From Ephemerocybe angulata (Eukaryota; Basidiomycota; Agaricomycetes; Agaricales; Psathyrellaceae): a stretch of 64,000 nucleotides of DNA. Positions 23,583 to 35,955 of the stretch are shown piece by piece; within the stretch, counting starts at the first letter, position 1, and every line of letters starts with the position of its first letter. Both the position numbers and the translations under genes were made by a program. The stretch covers positions 124,001 through 188,000 of the forward strand of contig JAACJK010000059.1 in assembly GCA_013368325.1 (NCBI GenBank), read 5' to 3'. The notes beneath the pieces were generated by a model. The model saw nothing but the letters and a program-made list of their open reading frames with translations, was not told the origin of the DNA and did not search any database.

Positions 23583-24251
23583 ATGCAGACAACCATACCT
23601 TTTTTCACGGGAACCGACATCGACACCAATGCGCATGCCTTTCTCAAAATGTTCTGCCGGGAGGTCACGGACAACGAACTTCGTCTGAAACAGTTTGTCC
23701 ACTACCTTGGGGCGGATAGCGTTGCAGAGGAGTGGTTCCTTGGGCTGCCGGAGGAGGCGACGAGATCTTGGCGGTCGGTGGCAGCAGAGTTCAAAAAGAG
23801 GTGGCCCGTGATTCACGAGGTGAAGAAGACGGAGTGGGAATACGAAGAAGAGTTGTTGGAGATGAAGCTGCCGTATGAGAGCTTGGGGAAGTGGGAGTGG
23901 TTCGCCGGGAGGGAGGTGCGGACGCATATTATCTGGGCGTATAGGGTGCAGGTGCTGGTCAAGGGTGCGGGGCTTGAGGACTGTGGGGCGTATCTTAAGC
24001 GCGTTATCCAGGAATTGCCCGCTCCGCTGAGGGAGCTGGTGAGGTGGAAGTACTCTACGTGGAGGGAATTTCTGGAAGGGGTGATCCGGTTGGACCCCGC
24101 AGCTCTGCGAGACGAGATGGAGAAGGTGAAAGAGGAACAGGCGCAGGAACAGGCGCAGGAACAGGCGCAGGAACAGGCGCGGGCATACATCACGTCCGAA
24201 ATTGGACGCCGCTTAGCCGAGCTTGAACTTGAACTTAAGCGCCCAGCGTGA
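23583..24251 (+). CDS. Stand-alone retrotransposon gag-like protein
   Basis: A single uninterrupted exon, 222 aa, in a window where nearly every gene has introns. Residues 8-80 follow the pattern of Ty3/gypsy gag domains: PFFTGTDIDTNAHAFLKMF, LKQFVHYLGADSVAEEWFLG, and SWRSVAAEFKKRWP. A helical region follows to about 175, then four QAQE-type repeats and a charged end. No CCHC zinc knuckle, protease, reverse transcriptase or integrase lies up- or downstream, and no LTR was seen. It is either a remnant of an element or a captured gene. The intact frame and lack of flanking element sequence mildly favour capture. Similar lone gag genes are, as I recall, frequent in mushroom genomes. Confidence 0.75.
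   Translation: MQTTIPFFTGTDIDTNAHAFLKMFCREVTDNELRLKQFVHYLGADSVAEEWFLGLPEEATRSWRSVAAEFKKRWPVIHEVKKTEWEYEEELLEMKLPYESLGKWEWFAGREVRTHIIWAYRVQVLVKGAGLEDCGAYLKRVIQELPAPLRELVRWKYSTWREFLEGVIRLDPAALRDEMEKVKEEQAQEQAQEQAQEQARAYITSEIGRRLAELELELKRPA
24135..24182 (+). repeat. Four 12-bp direct repeats in the gag-like gene
   Basis: GAACAGGCGCAG is repeated four times (last copy GAACAGGCGCGG), encoding EQAQ units. Near-identity points to recent slippage; each step of 12 bp keeps the frame. Confidence 0.95.
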
Positions 24252-24965
24252 GCTTGGCGCTTGTCTCTTGGAAGGCTTTTATGACGGCGTCGTATAGTTT
24301 GGCCATGAAAAATCATATGTAGTTCTATCAGAAACTGAGACGTTTAGCTTGAGATATCGGTGAAGGGGCGATTAGAGCAAATGTCATCGATTGATCATCC
24401 CAGAGTTCTTCAGGGACACTTGTAAACAGGTATCGTGTCATTATATGGAACGGATGACATGTCTAAGATAAATGAAGTGGGCATCTGGCTGGCCGACGTC
24501 TCGCCAGCTTCACATCTCCTGAGGATCATTGAGGAGGGGATGGGGGCTCAACCACTGATGCAGTTAAACGTGTATGGTAATAATGACCTGTAGAACCTGC
24601 GAAGCATAGGACGATATAGGAATTGGGGAACTCGGGGGAAGGTGCTGAGAGAGTCCTAAGTAAGTTATGGGTATTCCTCGTCTGCATCTGCCCACTGGAA
24701 TTCTGGGTAGAATGGCGCAAGAAAGCGTTTTACGCTGTAGTTTACCGTGGTGTAAGCTATTGCGGTTCAGTTAGCTTGAAATTCTCATATCGTGTCAACT
24801 TTCAAGTGAGGTGGGCTAACTCAACGGAGTTCGCGCGACGAGTTGGTTCGGAGGCAATAGTGGGCGTCAATTGGTAGTGTTTGGGACAGATGCTTCGGAC
24901 AAACAAGGAGTCAAAGATTTCGCCTTGAGTTGGGGAAGGCGGGCACTTCCAAAGGGCATGCGCTC
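24252..24965. other. Gene-free stretch between the gag-like gene and PAT1
   Basis: Comparatively AT-rich. No TATA box or conserved ORF was recognised. A short inverted repeat (AAGCGCC / GGCGCTT) straddles the gag-like stop codon at about 24234-24260; it could form a 7-bp hairpin. Confidence 0.4.
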
Positions 24966-27900
24966 ATGTCTTTCTTTGGGTTACCCCAGAACGATCTCGA
25001 AGAGGAGCGGAGAAAGTACTTAGAGGGTGGGGCAAAGGAGGGCGACGACGATCTTCAAGTATTCACCTGGGGAGAGGACAACTATGACGGGCTCGGGGAT
25101 GCGCTGCAGGAAGGCAACGATGAACTCAACGACGAGACGTTCGGAGGCATAGGCCAAGTCGGTGAGACACTTCTGGATGCCTGCAAAGACTGCTCTCAAT
25201 CGTTCGTGTAGGCAAGGATTTCGACTTCTCCCAGCCAGCGCTTCCCGACTTCGACAAACCGGCAAGGAACGCGCAAGACCCCGGAAAGGACCAGGTGGCG
25301 GCGGCTAGACAGCAGCAACCCCAGTCACAGCAGAAGTTACAGTCACCTTCACCACATCAACCACTATCTGCAGGGTCTGCAGGCACATCGAGTCAGTCCC
25401 ATATGCCAACCCCAAAGAATATCGGATCACCGTGTTGACGATCTTCATCTATAGCTCGTAATGCTGGGCAATCACTGGAATCCATATGGGACGACAAATC
25501 TCCCTTTGCAGTACTTGGCAGGGTGAACGGCGCATCTTCGACTCGACCACACGAACAACAGCAACCCCTGCTTCTTCCGCACCACCCGCAGCGACAAGTC
25601 CTAGGCGTGCCCACTCCACCTCCCAGCCAGCCGGTCTCTAAGTTCAGCCCCTTTTTGGCACACGAGTCCCACCTCTTGCACCAGCAACACGCTTTACAAG
25701 GCCATGGAGCACGCCCTCGAACGCTTCAAGAGATCGAGGAAGAAATGTTGATGGCTTTGCAGGCGAAGCAGAGGGAGGAGGAGGAGCAGCAGCTACAGAT
25801 GGAGAGGCTTCAAGTTCTGCGTCACCAGCAGGAACTGCGCCACCGACAGGAACTGCAGCGACAGGAAGAAGAACGGCGTTTGCTGGAGATGCGACAGTTG
25901 CAGCAGAAGGAAATTCAAGAACGCTTGTATGAACAGCAGCAATATCAGCGACTGCTCCAGTATCAGCAGCAGCAGCAACCTCAGCAACAGCGCACCCCTC
26001 CTCCCCGGATGCTTCCTGTTTCACAATCGCCGAGGTTCCTTGAACATCAGCGCCAACAGGCAGCCATTCTTCTCCAGCAAGAGCGACAACAGCAGCTTTT
26101 ACTCCAAGAGCGGGATCGTCAACAACAATTACTGCAAGAACGACGCCAACGCCAGATCCAAGAACTCCTCGAACAACAAGAGATGGAACGGAGGATGGCG
26201 CAGGCCTCGCTCGAGGATAAGCATCACTGGCAACAGAATGAAATTCGCGGGTTTGCAAGCGAACATCAGCATCGCTCGTTCAATACTCCTTCCCCTGCAC
26301 GCCACTTACAACAGCAGTTGCATCAAGGCCGCATCTCCCAAGGCGCCATCCCACATGAGAATATTAGCTTGAACCAGCAGCAGAGTCTTCAACTCCAGCA
26401 GCGCTTACTGGCTGATATGACTCAAAATGAATTTTCACGGGATCTGCATGGACGTAATGGACAACCAATCCCTCAAGATTTGAGCGCGGAAGCCATGCGA
26501 AAGATTGTCGAGGCTGAACATCAAGAGGAGAGGAGACGTCGCAAGGCACATAAGATTGCACATATGGTATGTCCCTTCCAGCTTGATCTCTCGATCCTCC
26601 CATGATTTAATGCCTCTTGGAAAAGGCTCGCTATAACGACCTCATGACACAATCAGACAAGGACTTCATCACCCGCATCCAAGTTTCGCAGCTCGTTACT
26701 CAGGATCCATATGCCGATGACTTCTATGCCCAAGTCTACGGTGCTATCTTGAGGTCACGAATGGGTCTGCAGGCTCATGATGAGCGTGTCATCAAGTTTG
26801 GATCTGGCGGAGGCATTGGACTCGGGCTTGCGCAAAAGGGGCCCAATCGTCGCCCTAGTGCTATGCAGCGTATGGAGCAACAGGTCGAGAGGATTGTGAA
26901 CAATGCAAGGAAACGTGAGGAGGAAAAGGGCCTGCACTGTTAGTCTGTCCGTCTGACCCCTTAAACCCGCCGTTTACTGAAGCCATACAGCCATACAAAG
27001 CCTCCAAGGTGCTTTGGGCAAGACGTCTGGACGGAGTTATAAGGCTGCTCCTCGGCAACTCTTGCAAGTCGAGTCCGCATCTCCGACACTCTCTCCAGCA
27101 CACGCGCATATCAACAAGGCGTCGGTGTACAACGAAGGCGCTGCCAAGGAAGCTGCGAAGCTGGGCCTCGAGGCGCTTGGTGATGCTCATCAGGTTTGAC
27201 CCCATCTTTATCGAAGTGCTGCACCGTTTGCTCAAACTCTTTTCTGGCGAATTTCCAGACTGCAGAAATCGTGAGGCGTGACCCTTTGACTCACCGCGAA
27301 ACGCTGGTTATCTTGGAGAAACTGTACGACTTCGTTCTGCAAGTTGAACAGTTGCGCCGAGACCAGCCTCATGCGGACGAAGACCCAGAGGATTTCCAGC
27401 ACTGGTGAGCAGAGTTTCCTTGACCTCTTAAAGCGCTGGTCCTGATAGACATACAGGCAAGCGGAGTATGACCAAACAGTCGACAGAATCTGGGAAAATG
27501 TGAACGTCTTGACTCCTCTTGAGACTAGGTGTGTTTCTATCGACCTTGTCCGTATTCTGCGTCGCTCAGCCCGACCCTCAGCACCCCCCACCCCTTCATC
27601 TCGCTCCTGTTCCCAACGAAGGGAAAGAAACTCTTGCCTCGTCTGACGCGCCACCTCTCAAGCGATAAGATGCTGACATTGCTTACCCTCCTCGTGGCTT
27701 GCTTCGATCAACTAGACGTTGTCACGCTTGCACCTATCCTCGACTCTCTTGTGGAGACTCCCGAACGGGCTGAGGTTGAGCGACAAACGCAGGCTTTCCT
27801 CGGAAGCGTGATGCAGAGCATTCTCCCCGTTGTGTCGGTCGCGGAACTGAGGCTTGTCACTGGTTTGTTGTCGCTCCTATTGCATCGCACGAATATTGTC

Positions 27901-28489
27901 GCTGTTGCTCAAACCAGGGTAGGCACTCTTTTCACTTCTTTTTCCGTGCAGTCACTTATCTCTCATGCAGCCTGGTCTTGCTCTGCTCACCCTCTTCTTG
28001 AGCCGCGTTGAAGTTATCAAGCAGACGGTTGCATCCGGAGCGGAATCTGCTGTGCCTACTCCCGAAGAAAGTCAAGCCTGGTATGTGACGCAGCACACAC
28101 GTTTATCCCTAAGGCTTGTGCTAACGAGGATATTCAATAGGCAAATGATGTTCGACCATCTGTTCCAGCTACTCGCACCACATCTTCTACTCCTCTTCCC
28201 ATCGACTCGTATCGCCCATACCAACATCACAGGACAGCCGCCCGCGGCCCCGAGCTCCATCGATATCGTCGACCAACCCGTCTGGCAGTTCCTCGCCGCA
28301 CTCGCGCTGCACGCTGTGACCGAGCAACACCAAATTCTGGTCACCGCCTTGCGCGAGAAGGTTTTGGATAATGTCCTGAGCGTCAACAAAGGCTGGGTCC
28401 TTGATGAAGAGGAAAGGCAGACCAAACTCGCGAATGTGAACCTGTTCCTGCATGCTTTGGGGCTGGACAGCTCGCAGATTGCGTTGTAA
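24966..28489 (+). CDS. PAT1: Pat1 mRNA-decapping activator / P-body protein
   Basis: Ten exons: 24966-25161, 25212-25391, 25455-26566, 26626-26938, 26991-27193, 27259-27404, 27457-27528, 27570-27918, 27971-28080 and 28141-28489, giving 1009 aa. The start at 24966 is chosen because MSFFGLPQNDLEEER matches the conserved MSFFGF opening of Pat1, although an in-frame ATG exists upstream at 24930. An acidic N-terminus leads to a very long Gln-rich coiled region (about 190-450). The Pat1 core begins at about 500 with YNDLMTQSDKDFITRIQVSQ, VTQDPYADDFYAQVY. The helical C-terminal domain has GKKLLPRLTRHL, VVSVAELRLVTGLL and WQFLAALALHAVTEQHQ. Pat1 links the Lsm1-7 ring to decapping of deadenylated mRNA in the cytoplasm. 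NRRPSAMQRM is a PKA-type R-R-x-S site. The acceptor at 27569 could be replaced by one at 27581 in the same frame. Confidence 0.95.
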
Positions 28490-28872
28490 CAGGTAGCACA
28501 GGTGTTGTTCGCCTCGAATCCTTCTCCCCGTTTCCTCCTTATTTTTTGGACTGCTGGGGCTGCCCATCATATATACGTCCGCCTACGGTACTCATATTTC
28601 TGGATCAGATATCTGTCGCTTTCTGCCTGCTGTCCTATTCTTTCGTCTTCTTTTCTCTTTTACTTCTTTCTCTTGATATCTCCCTCTTCCTTTTTCCCGT
28701 TTAAATATAGTTCAAGTCGTACAGCGTCGCTTTGTGGATTTTTGTAGTATGGATAGCCTCACGCGATGTTGAAATGAAAGTCACGAAGTTTTGTCATCAT
28801 TCAGGGAGTGCTCGTTCGTAGGGGAGGATAACATGGAAAACGGGGGAAACTTTGCAACTAAAACGACGGCAC
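28490..28872. terminator. Convergent 3' region, PAT1 / glycosyltransferase gene
   Basis: Two stop codons face each other across 383 bp. A T-rich run (about 28640-28720) follows PAT1, suitable for 3'-end formation, but no exact poly(A) signal can be assigned. Confidence 0.4.
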
Positions 28873-31519
28873 CTATTCATCTTTCTCGTACAGATCTCCT
28901 AGAACCGTGGCGTTTGGCCCCCCGCGGTGCTTTGACAACTCTTCGTGTCGTTGCCGGCCCACCCGGACCAACTCCTCCTCCGTCGTCACACCCCCAGTCA
29001 GATTCAAGATAGGAAGATCCCTATATCGCGGCAAAGTCATCCCAGGGAGGTCCAACAGACCAGAAAGCCCAGGCATCCCCGCCTCGTTCAACCCAGGCAG
29101 AGGAAACAAAGGCTGATCAAAAAGATCCCTCTTCTCCTTGCTCCTCGTCTTGACATGCGCACCATACTCCAGATGGTTTGTAGATAAGGAAAGGAACCCC
29201 TCGTAATTGGGGTACAGCATCACGTAGCCTCTGAGATACGCGAGCTCTATGAAGTACTTTTTCCAGGAACGGAGCCAGTGGTTCGAGCGGATCCCGGCAG
29301 GGAGGACGACGAGGTCGTCCATCGAGATCCAGGTTTCGGAGAAGCGCTGTTGGAGGTATTCGTGGAACTCGCTCCAGTGCTCGGGGAAGTAGATGGCGCC
29401 CCAGCTGCACGGTACTTGGGAGAGGTATGGGGTGGAGGGGACGGGGAAGCCTTCTTGGGCGAAGAGCGTTCGGGCGTTGAATGGGATGCGTCCTTCTGGG
29501 CGTAGCTCGACGTTCTTTTGTTGGTAGAGACTAATACCGAATAGATTGGGTGATCGGTCGACTTGTGCGTCGTATCTAGTGTGATAATTAGCAAGTGTCA
29601 GTTTATATAAATTGGGAACAAACCGATATCTGAGAATCGTCATCTTAACCCAAGCATAAAAGAAAGGCGAGAGTTCGACGTCATCCTCTAGGAGCAACCC
29701 GTATGTATCGTTGTTCCGAGGATACCAGGACTCGACTACGGCAGGAAGCAGGCCAGCGTGAACGACTCGGTGATGGAGGAAGAGGCTTCCATGAGGCCAT
29801 GTATAGTTCTTGGCTATGTTCAGGGTGTCGAAATCGCAATCCTGCTCGATGTTGATGCGAAGCTCAGTGCTATCTCCGAAATACTTCGCAGTCGATAATG
29901 AGTGTAATAGCCTTGAAAAAGACTCGGGCCTGTCTCTGGTGATCACACTGATTTCGACACGAGGAATGTGCCAGCCTATTCGCAGGAGAGTCAGAAGTAA
30001 GCCCTCGGGGGATATGGAATGTATCATGCGTACTTTGCCATTCATCAAGAGTGAGGCTAGCCATCCAGTCACAGTAGCCCAGTTCGTCTTTTGGTAGTTC
30101 GATAAGAATACTACCTGCAGACTTGAAGTTCTCTGTGAGGAAATTCGCAAACTGGTGCCCTTTTAAGGTAATGACGACGTCGGAAGCCTGCGTGTAGATC
30201 GCCTCATTCCCGATAGACCTCAAGATATCCTTCCGCCGCATGTATTGATTGACGGTGAAAAAATCGATGGTGCAGCCTCCATTTCCAGTGACCAGGCGAG
30301 ACTTTCGTTTGATCGCGGTGAAGGTAGATTTCAGGTTGGTATCTACGACCAACACCCGCATTGTGTGCCCTCGGGATAGTAGACCACAGAGAAGAGGAGA
30401 AGCTTGTTTCACGTCCTTCTTGTCTGAGAGGAGGATGTCAAACTTGAGCTTCGTGCTGGCGAGAATGGGATTCGGAGGAGTAAAAGTCGCCTGGTGAGTA
30501 GTAGTGTCATTGTTTGAGGAGATCCCCAATCGGAAAGTGGGAACAGTGACTGCTGGATCCGGTTTGCGTAAGCTAGGGTTCCCGACAAGTATTCCGCTGG
30601 CATTCCAAGAGTTACAGAGGGCGATTTGTTTGAACAGGGCTGTCCAGGTTCCCGGGGTGGGCCCACCGTTCGGTGAAAGAAGGTCGAGGGGCAACACGAA
30701 AGGTGGGTAAAGGTGCGATGCCAGGAGAGGTTTAGACCGAGATACGTGAATCCAGTCTCCGATGTCCGAGGGAGGTAGGTCGAGGCTTGAGTTTGTAGGT
30801 GTGCCGTTGGGTCCATAGGGAGTACGCCAATCAAGGATGCCTCCCATTAGAATTGAGCGAGTAGTTTTGTCCAAGCCTTGGAGGCCAAAATGATCCAAGA
30901 CAAGAGCCCATGAGACGGAGCGACGGTCCATGAGGCGAAACATTGAGAGGGAGGGATTTCCATCTTCAGTTGAGCCAAAGGCCTTGACACTGATTTCTGG
31001 ATGGTCTGCGCCCACTAGGCTCTTGAGAACCCTCTGAAGCGTCGCAGTCACAGCCAGGCGGAGGGGTTCTGGAGAAAGCAGATTAACCCCCCGTATTGCT
31101 GTTCCTGGCTCGAGCAGTGGCGATAGGATAATATCTAGCTGCTCGATGGACTCTTTTGTGACAGGCAGCAAGGCAGACAGTAACCGTTGGTTGAGAAGAG
31201 GCCTCGGTTCGGAGAGATGGACAACCTTAAACTCGCCGTCCATAAGAACCTGACCGCTTTGAGTTTGACCCAAGTCGTAGCCGCCTAGCCTTGGTTTGCG
31301 AGGTATAGAGTCCAGTTCAGCTGCCAAGTACTTTATCGAGAGATTGGCCTGCTGCACATTCGACCCGTCTGGAGAGGGTGTGTTGGGCGACCTCCAATTT
31401 CGCCAAGAGATCAGCCCTGTGAGGAAAAGGGCATATCCAAGCTGCCTCCAAACGGCGGTACCTGGGAGTTTAACCATGATGGGGCTGCGAGTAGGTGGTG
31501 GTGGTTCAAGTAGCGGCAC
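28873..31519 (-). CDS. Type II membrane glycosyltransferase-like protein
   Basis: Exons (minus strand): 30034-31519, 29624-29975 and 28873-29575, giving 846 aa. The N-terminus has one hydrophobic anchor (LGYALFLTGLISW, about residues 27-40), indicating a Golgi- or ER-type signal anchor; a second ATG at 31477 would also keep it. Residues 100-470 have no recognised motif. The second half starts with EISVITRDRPESFSRLLHSL, a nucleotide-sugar-fold opening, followed by ELRINIEQDCDFDTL and LLLEDDVELSPFFYAWVK, an E-D-D motif like the metal-binding acids of GT-A enzymes such as GlcNAc-transferase I. Later come CSWGAIYFPEHW and WISMDDLVV. The C-terminus is polar with N-x-S/T sequons. A GT-A glycosyltransferase is likely; donor and acceptor are unknown. 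The intron between exons 1 and 2 has a longer alternative donor (GTAGTA). Confidence 0.75.
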
Positions 31520-31579
31520 TGGGCGACTCGGAAGCGCCGACTATCGTGCACAGCCAGCTGATGGCATCAACGATCTAAT

Positions 31580-32086
31580 CTAATCGCAGTATCCCCAAGC
31601 CTCGCAAGTTATCTTGGACAGGACACGGTATGCGTCAAGGGAGAAGGGTACTTGAAGGATACTGTGAGTAATGGCTACCAAAGGGACCAAACTATACATG
31701 CAACTGTAATCGGCGTTCCGGGGGATAAACAAGAGGTCCGCCTTCATTCCACTCCGGAAGTCTTCGGGCGAGAGCATCGTGTCGAGGCAGAGGTTCTGCC
31801 AGAGTCGGGAAGTATAATCAATGAGCGCCTTCCACTCTTTGCAGACCGCCATTAACTTTAGGGAAGTGTTGTACACCAAGGCTGGAGGGAGGATGCGACC
31901 TGTGTCTTCCATGACGATGTGGCAGAGCACGTCGATGTATTCGATGCCACAGCAGTGAATGAAGATCTCTTGGAGAATTTCACAAGGGAGGCGTTTGAAC
32001 CCTGCGAGGGCACCGTGCCCGCCCAGTGAAGGGGGAGTGATGGACCTGTATGAATCGAGCAAAGGTGTTATCGTCCATGGGGACAA
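31580..32086 (-). pseudogene. F-box-like gene fragment
   Basis: The open frame reads FKRLPCEILQEIFIHCCG, the L-P-x-E-I-x-x-x-I-F core of mushroom F-box proteins, then LKLMAVCKEWKALI and SRLWQNLCLD, the usual W-x-x-L of such proteins. It ends after about 168 residues at 31580. A normal member would carry several hundred more residues of leucine-rich repeats; here the start of the divergently unrelated glycosyltransferase gene follows within 60 bp. An open frame just upstream (31980-32177, minus) may be the remains of a 5' exon, but no clean splice joins them. Truncated gene or relic is the best reading; a short functional protein cannot be excluded. Confidence 0.5.
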
Positions 32087-32177
32087 CCTCCGCGCTTATG
32101 CTCGTAGAGGTTTGGTCGAGCTCGACCAAAGTAAGCTTTGAGCCTCTGTCTGGTGGCCACATGTTGTTGTGAGCCAA

Positions 32178-32929
32178 ATCTGGAAATGGTCAACCAGGGA
32201 GGGTCAGAGTCAAAAGGCAACTTCTCCGCAGCATAGATTGTCCCAGGAACCAGTTACAAGCGAGATCTAGTCTCATTCAAAACTTCCTTAGAAAGGTTAG
32301 ATGGTTCCATTGCCTAGGTGAAAGGCCCCTGTTAACCGGCTGAAGCGCCCATCAAAAAGGTCCAAGCGCCTTGGCGCCTAATTAATTAACAGTCCTTCCA
32401 CGGATTAGACGAACGCACGAACGAGTCTGATGGTGCGCATATTTTGGATGAGCGAACACACTTACTCTACAGCGTGAAAGCCACAAACCTACGAATTCCT
32501 CGCCTTGGGCCTTGGCCTTGCGCAGCGGCGCTATGATGAGCAGGTGGGAGTTCGAATAACCGGCGGTTGCATGGCACCCGTTGACTGACCGGACACTTCC
32601 CTTCCTTTCGCTCTCAATCAGTCGAAGTAGAGCCTCTTCTGAGATACATACTACTCATAGCCACTTTGACCTTTGTTGAGTTGATAAAGTAGGGAGGAGG
32701 CGGTGGCAGGGAAACAAGGACTGTTCGGATGTTTTAAATAAACCGGGTATGACCTAATTGGGAAGCATGTGCATGCATGGCGACCGAAGGCCTTGTGTGA
32801 AACCCCCTTCTCCTCTCCTACCACGAGAACCGTCACCAGCCGACGAAACGGATCCTTGCCAACGAACTACGGCGAACCCATCCCTGCGGTAGCGCGGTAC
32901 TGGTAGTGACACGTAGCTTGACGGAGACC
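32178..32929. other. Gene-free stretch upstream of the coiled-coil gene
   Basis: About 750 bp. Short GC-rich palindromic pieces around 32345-32385 (GCGCC/GGCGC). No ORF with recognisable content. The region must hold the promoter of the gene at 32930. Confidence 0.4.
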
Positions 32930-34452
32930 ATGTCGACCTTCAACGATCGGGCGGAGAACACGCATCGCATCGAGTTTGAAGCCCCGAATTCCGCAGAGGT
33001 ACAGCCCGTGCCGCCCAGGAAGCATTTTTCTATCGACCTTAGCCTCGAACTCGAGCAACAACTCAACATGGAGTCCCCGCCAGTAACGCCTGCACACTTT
33101 CCTGTCACCGCGACGGAGGACCTCCAGCAGCTGCATGAAGCTCTCGATCCAGAGGTGCTCGCCCACCTCGTTTCGCAGCTCCGACACTCGCTTGCAGAAA
33201 TGACGAAGGAACGCGACGGTCTGGCGAAGCTGTTGGCCGCCTCACACACAAAGCAAGCTTCTTTGAACGATGCACTGCAACACATGACGGAGAAGGTCAC
33301 GGATCTCGGGGAGGAGTTGAATGAGTCGCGGAAGAAGATGAGGGATGATGAAGAAGCTATCTCGCTCTTGCGGGCGAAAGTGGAAGAGAGCAGGTGGGTC
33401 TTACATCCCCCTGAGAAACTCCATCACTAGCTGAGGCGCTAACGACTTGGATGGACAGGCGGGGACTTATGCGTCTCCAGACCGAACACAAGCGACAGAG
33501 CATGACACCCATTGATGTCAATCGCGCAACCATGATGCTCAGCAATCCCCCCACTAGCAAACGAGCCTCGTTTACCCCCCTTACGGGCCGCTCAACCAAC
33601 GGCCATCGAAGAGTGTCCTCAGTCTCTGATGGCTTTGCCCTCCTTGGGCTGACCAGCCCCGATCTGAACACCTCCCCCAATACCCAAGTCCTCACGCTCC
33701 CAGACACAGCGGGCTCGAACCCCCCTCCAAGCAGTGCACGCTATCCTACTCTCTTCGGCGGTCGCTCATCTCCCCCTCAATCCGATGCGATGATGGATGT
33801 TCCACTGTCCACTTCAGAGACGCTCGAACTGAAGGAGTCAATCCAACGACTGAAGGCGCAGTTGGAGGCCGTCCAGCACGAATTAAGCGAGGCAAACGAG
33901 GCTCGGCAAGCTTCAGAAACCTGCGTCGAAGCGCTGCGGACATTCATCGCTGAAAACAACTTCAGTAATGGGGAATCGTCGGCCAGCTCAATTAAGCTCC
34001 CTCCCCCACCCACCATGACCACGGGAGAAGAGGAGCCAGATACGTCGAAGAAGCGTGGAGGTGCTTCACAAGGTGGGTGGGGTTTTAAGCTCTGGGGTGG
34101 AGACGCGCAGGCGGCTTCGACAGTTCCCCACTCGGCACCCCTTTCTGGACCGCCTGCTCCTTTCCAACGAAAGTTAGGCGGGCTGTTCAGTAGCTCGCGG
34201 TCGGCTAGTATCTCGTCGATGCACTCGGCAACGCTCCCACCTCTCCAAACGAACGCCTCGAACATGCAACGCCTCCCATCACACGGATCGAGCTCGGACA
34301 CCTCGTCTGTTACGGAACCCCTTAGCCCAGGAGACGACATTCATGGGTTGGGGACACGGGTGCAGGTTCGAGATGGGAGCTATGTGTCGGATGGCATGGA
34401 GGGGCATGGGATATTGGAGATAAAAAACCTCGACCTGGAGTTGGTGAGGTGA
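32930..34452 (+). CDS. Basidiomycete coiled-coil protein of unknown function
   Basis: Two exons (32930-33393, 33459-34452), 485 aa. The start at 32930 is the first ATG; upstream in-frame sequence has only GTG. A short N-terminal acidic part with FSIDLSLELEQQL leads to a first coiled coil (about 70-155: LAEMTKERDGLAKLLAAS, LNDALQHMTEKVTDLGEEL). A Ser/Thr/Pro-rich linker follows, then a second coiled coil (about 300-345: ELKESIQRLKAQLEAVQHEL), and a disordered Ser-rich tail with GGWGFKLWGGD and FQRKLGGLFSSSRSASISS, which contains potential phosphorylation sites. The motif QGGWGFKLW is unusually aromatic for the setting and may be a docking peptide. No enzyme motif. A cytoskeletal or trafficking adaptor is possible but unproven. 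Confidence 0.75.
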
Positions 34453-35955
34453 TTGTCCCAAGTTAACGGGCATCTTAAATGTGGGGTCGAGTTACGATAT
34501 GCATCATGCATCATGCCCACTGGCAGCTCTACGGTGACATCCTTCTGCTTCAACTCTGGATCGCATCATATCATACCGTACCGCAGCCCGATAGATGGCG
34601 TTGTGGAAGTTACGAACCTTATGCCTTTCCTTGATCATTCCTCATTCTCCATATCCTATCCCTCTCTTTAGGACGCGCCACTGGCGCTGTAACCTTGTTT
34701 CTTTCTCTCTTCGGTGCGCATTTTTACCCTAATATAGTCCATCACGAATTCTGGTGGAGCAAATGCCTGTATGTATTTCTATCAAAACGACTACGAACCT
34801 TATGACTACAGTACTCAGTATACGTCCTCTGGGCTAAATTATACGGATGGTTTAATGGAATGTAGGTTCCAGGTGCCTATTTTTGTTTATCGCCTAGGGC
34901 CGAGGGGGTCATCTGGGATGGCTCCGCCGAAGCCTTAGTACAAGGACCGAACGGTGGATACTTTCTTTTCGGCTTCTTGAAGCGTTTTCCGGCTTCTGGC
35001 GGTATCGGTTGAAGTTATGAAGCATCTGTCCCAAAAAGTAGGATACTAGAGGCATAGGCTTGATAAACCGTTCAGTGATGTCGTGATGATTGTGCCAAAC
35101 CGTGCGTCCTTCCATTAATCATCCATCTCGGGGGGGTGGTATGCGCAGCACTTTCTGTCATATTTCTGTGGATTGGGGCCCTCTCACTAAACACTTCCTG
35201 CGCATCGTTGGCTCTAAGCAGATATTTTATTGTATTTTATGGACTTTTGTGGGCGTCGTACGCGATCATTGTCGTCCACCATCGTGATCGGCGATTGATG
35301 CGAGGACCAGACTGGTCATAGTGTTTGCCTCCTGTCTCCGAACATATCGGGTTTGCAGCGAATCATCGACGCCCAAGCAAGGGTTTTGTCTTCTACCTAA
35401 CTTCTACCGTCTTCTTACAGATTGTTATACGGTGCGAAGCGGGTAAGGACTCGTCGAAACGAAAGCCTGGTGCGTTGTGGCGCCTTTGGGAAGCCGCACT
35501 GTTGTACCCCCGGTCTAGCAGGACTGATTTGGCTTCAGTCTTAGAGCCCCTCATATCAGTGTCACCTCCTTCCCGTTGTACTTTTCAAACTTCAAACTTG
35601 TTACAGTTTCGGCGATGGAGAGTCACAATTCTTCTGGCCGCAAAAGGGGTCTAGTCCTCTTGGAGTCTAGCTTTAAAGAGGGTGTGGGCGCGTCCTGCTG
35701 TCACCGAGCTCAAGGAGGGGTACGGCCAGGAACGAGACTGGACAGAACTGGAAGAGTTTGTCGAAAAAATCTCATGCACGGAGGCAGCGATCGGGACACA
35801 GCCACTCCGTACACGGACACGGAAGTAGATCGGTGCGGGTATCTCCGCCAAGGGGGCATCCCCACGGGCCCTTCGAATCGTTGCTTCGGAATCTGCTATA
35901 GCTCGTCCTTTCCTTTCTTCCATCACCATACTTTCGTTCCAGGAGACCACTCCCC
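34453..35955. other. 1.5-kb intergenic region upstream of the transcription factor gene
   Basis: AT-rich after 34680 with several stretches lacking ORFs. CT-rich sequence near 35905-35945 precedes the start codon at 35956. No repeats recognised. This is the longest promoter-side gap in the window, as is common for regulator genes. Confidence 0.45.

Noticed and set aside
23247..24965. Full LTR retrotransposon around the gag-like gene
   Set aside because: No direct terminal repeats, primer-binding site or pol domains are visible on either side.
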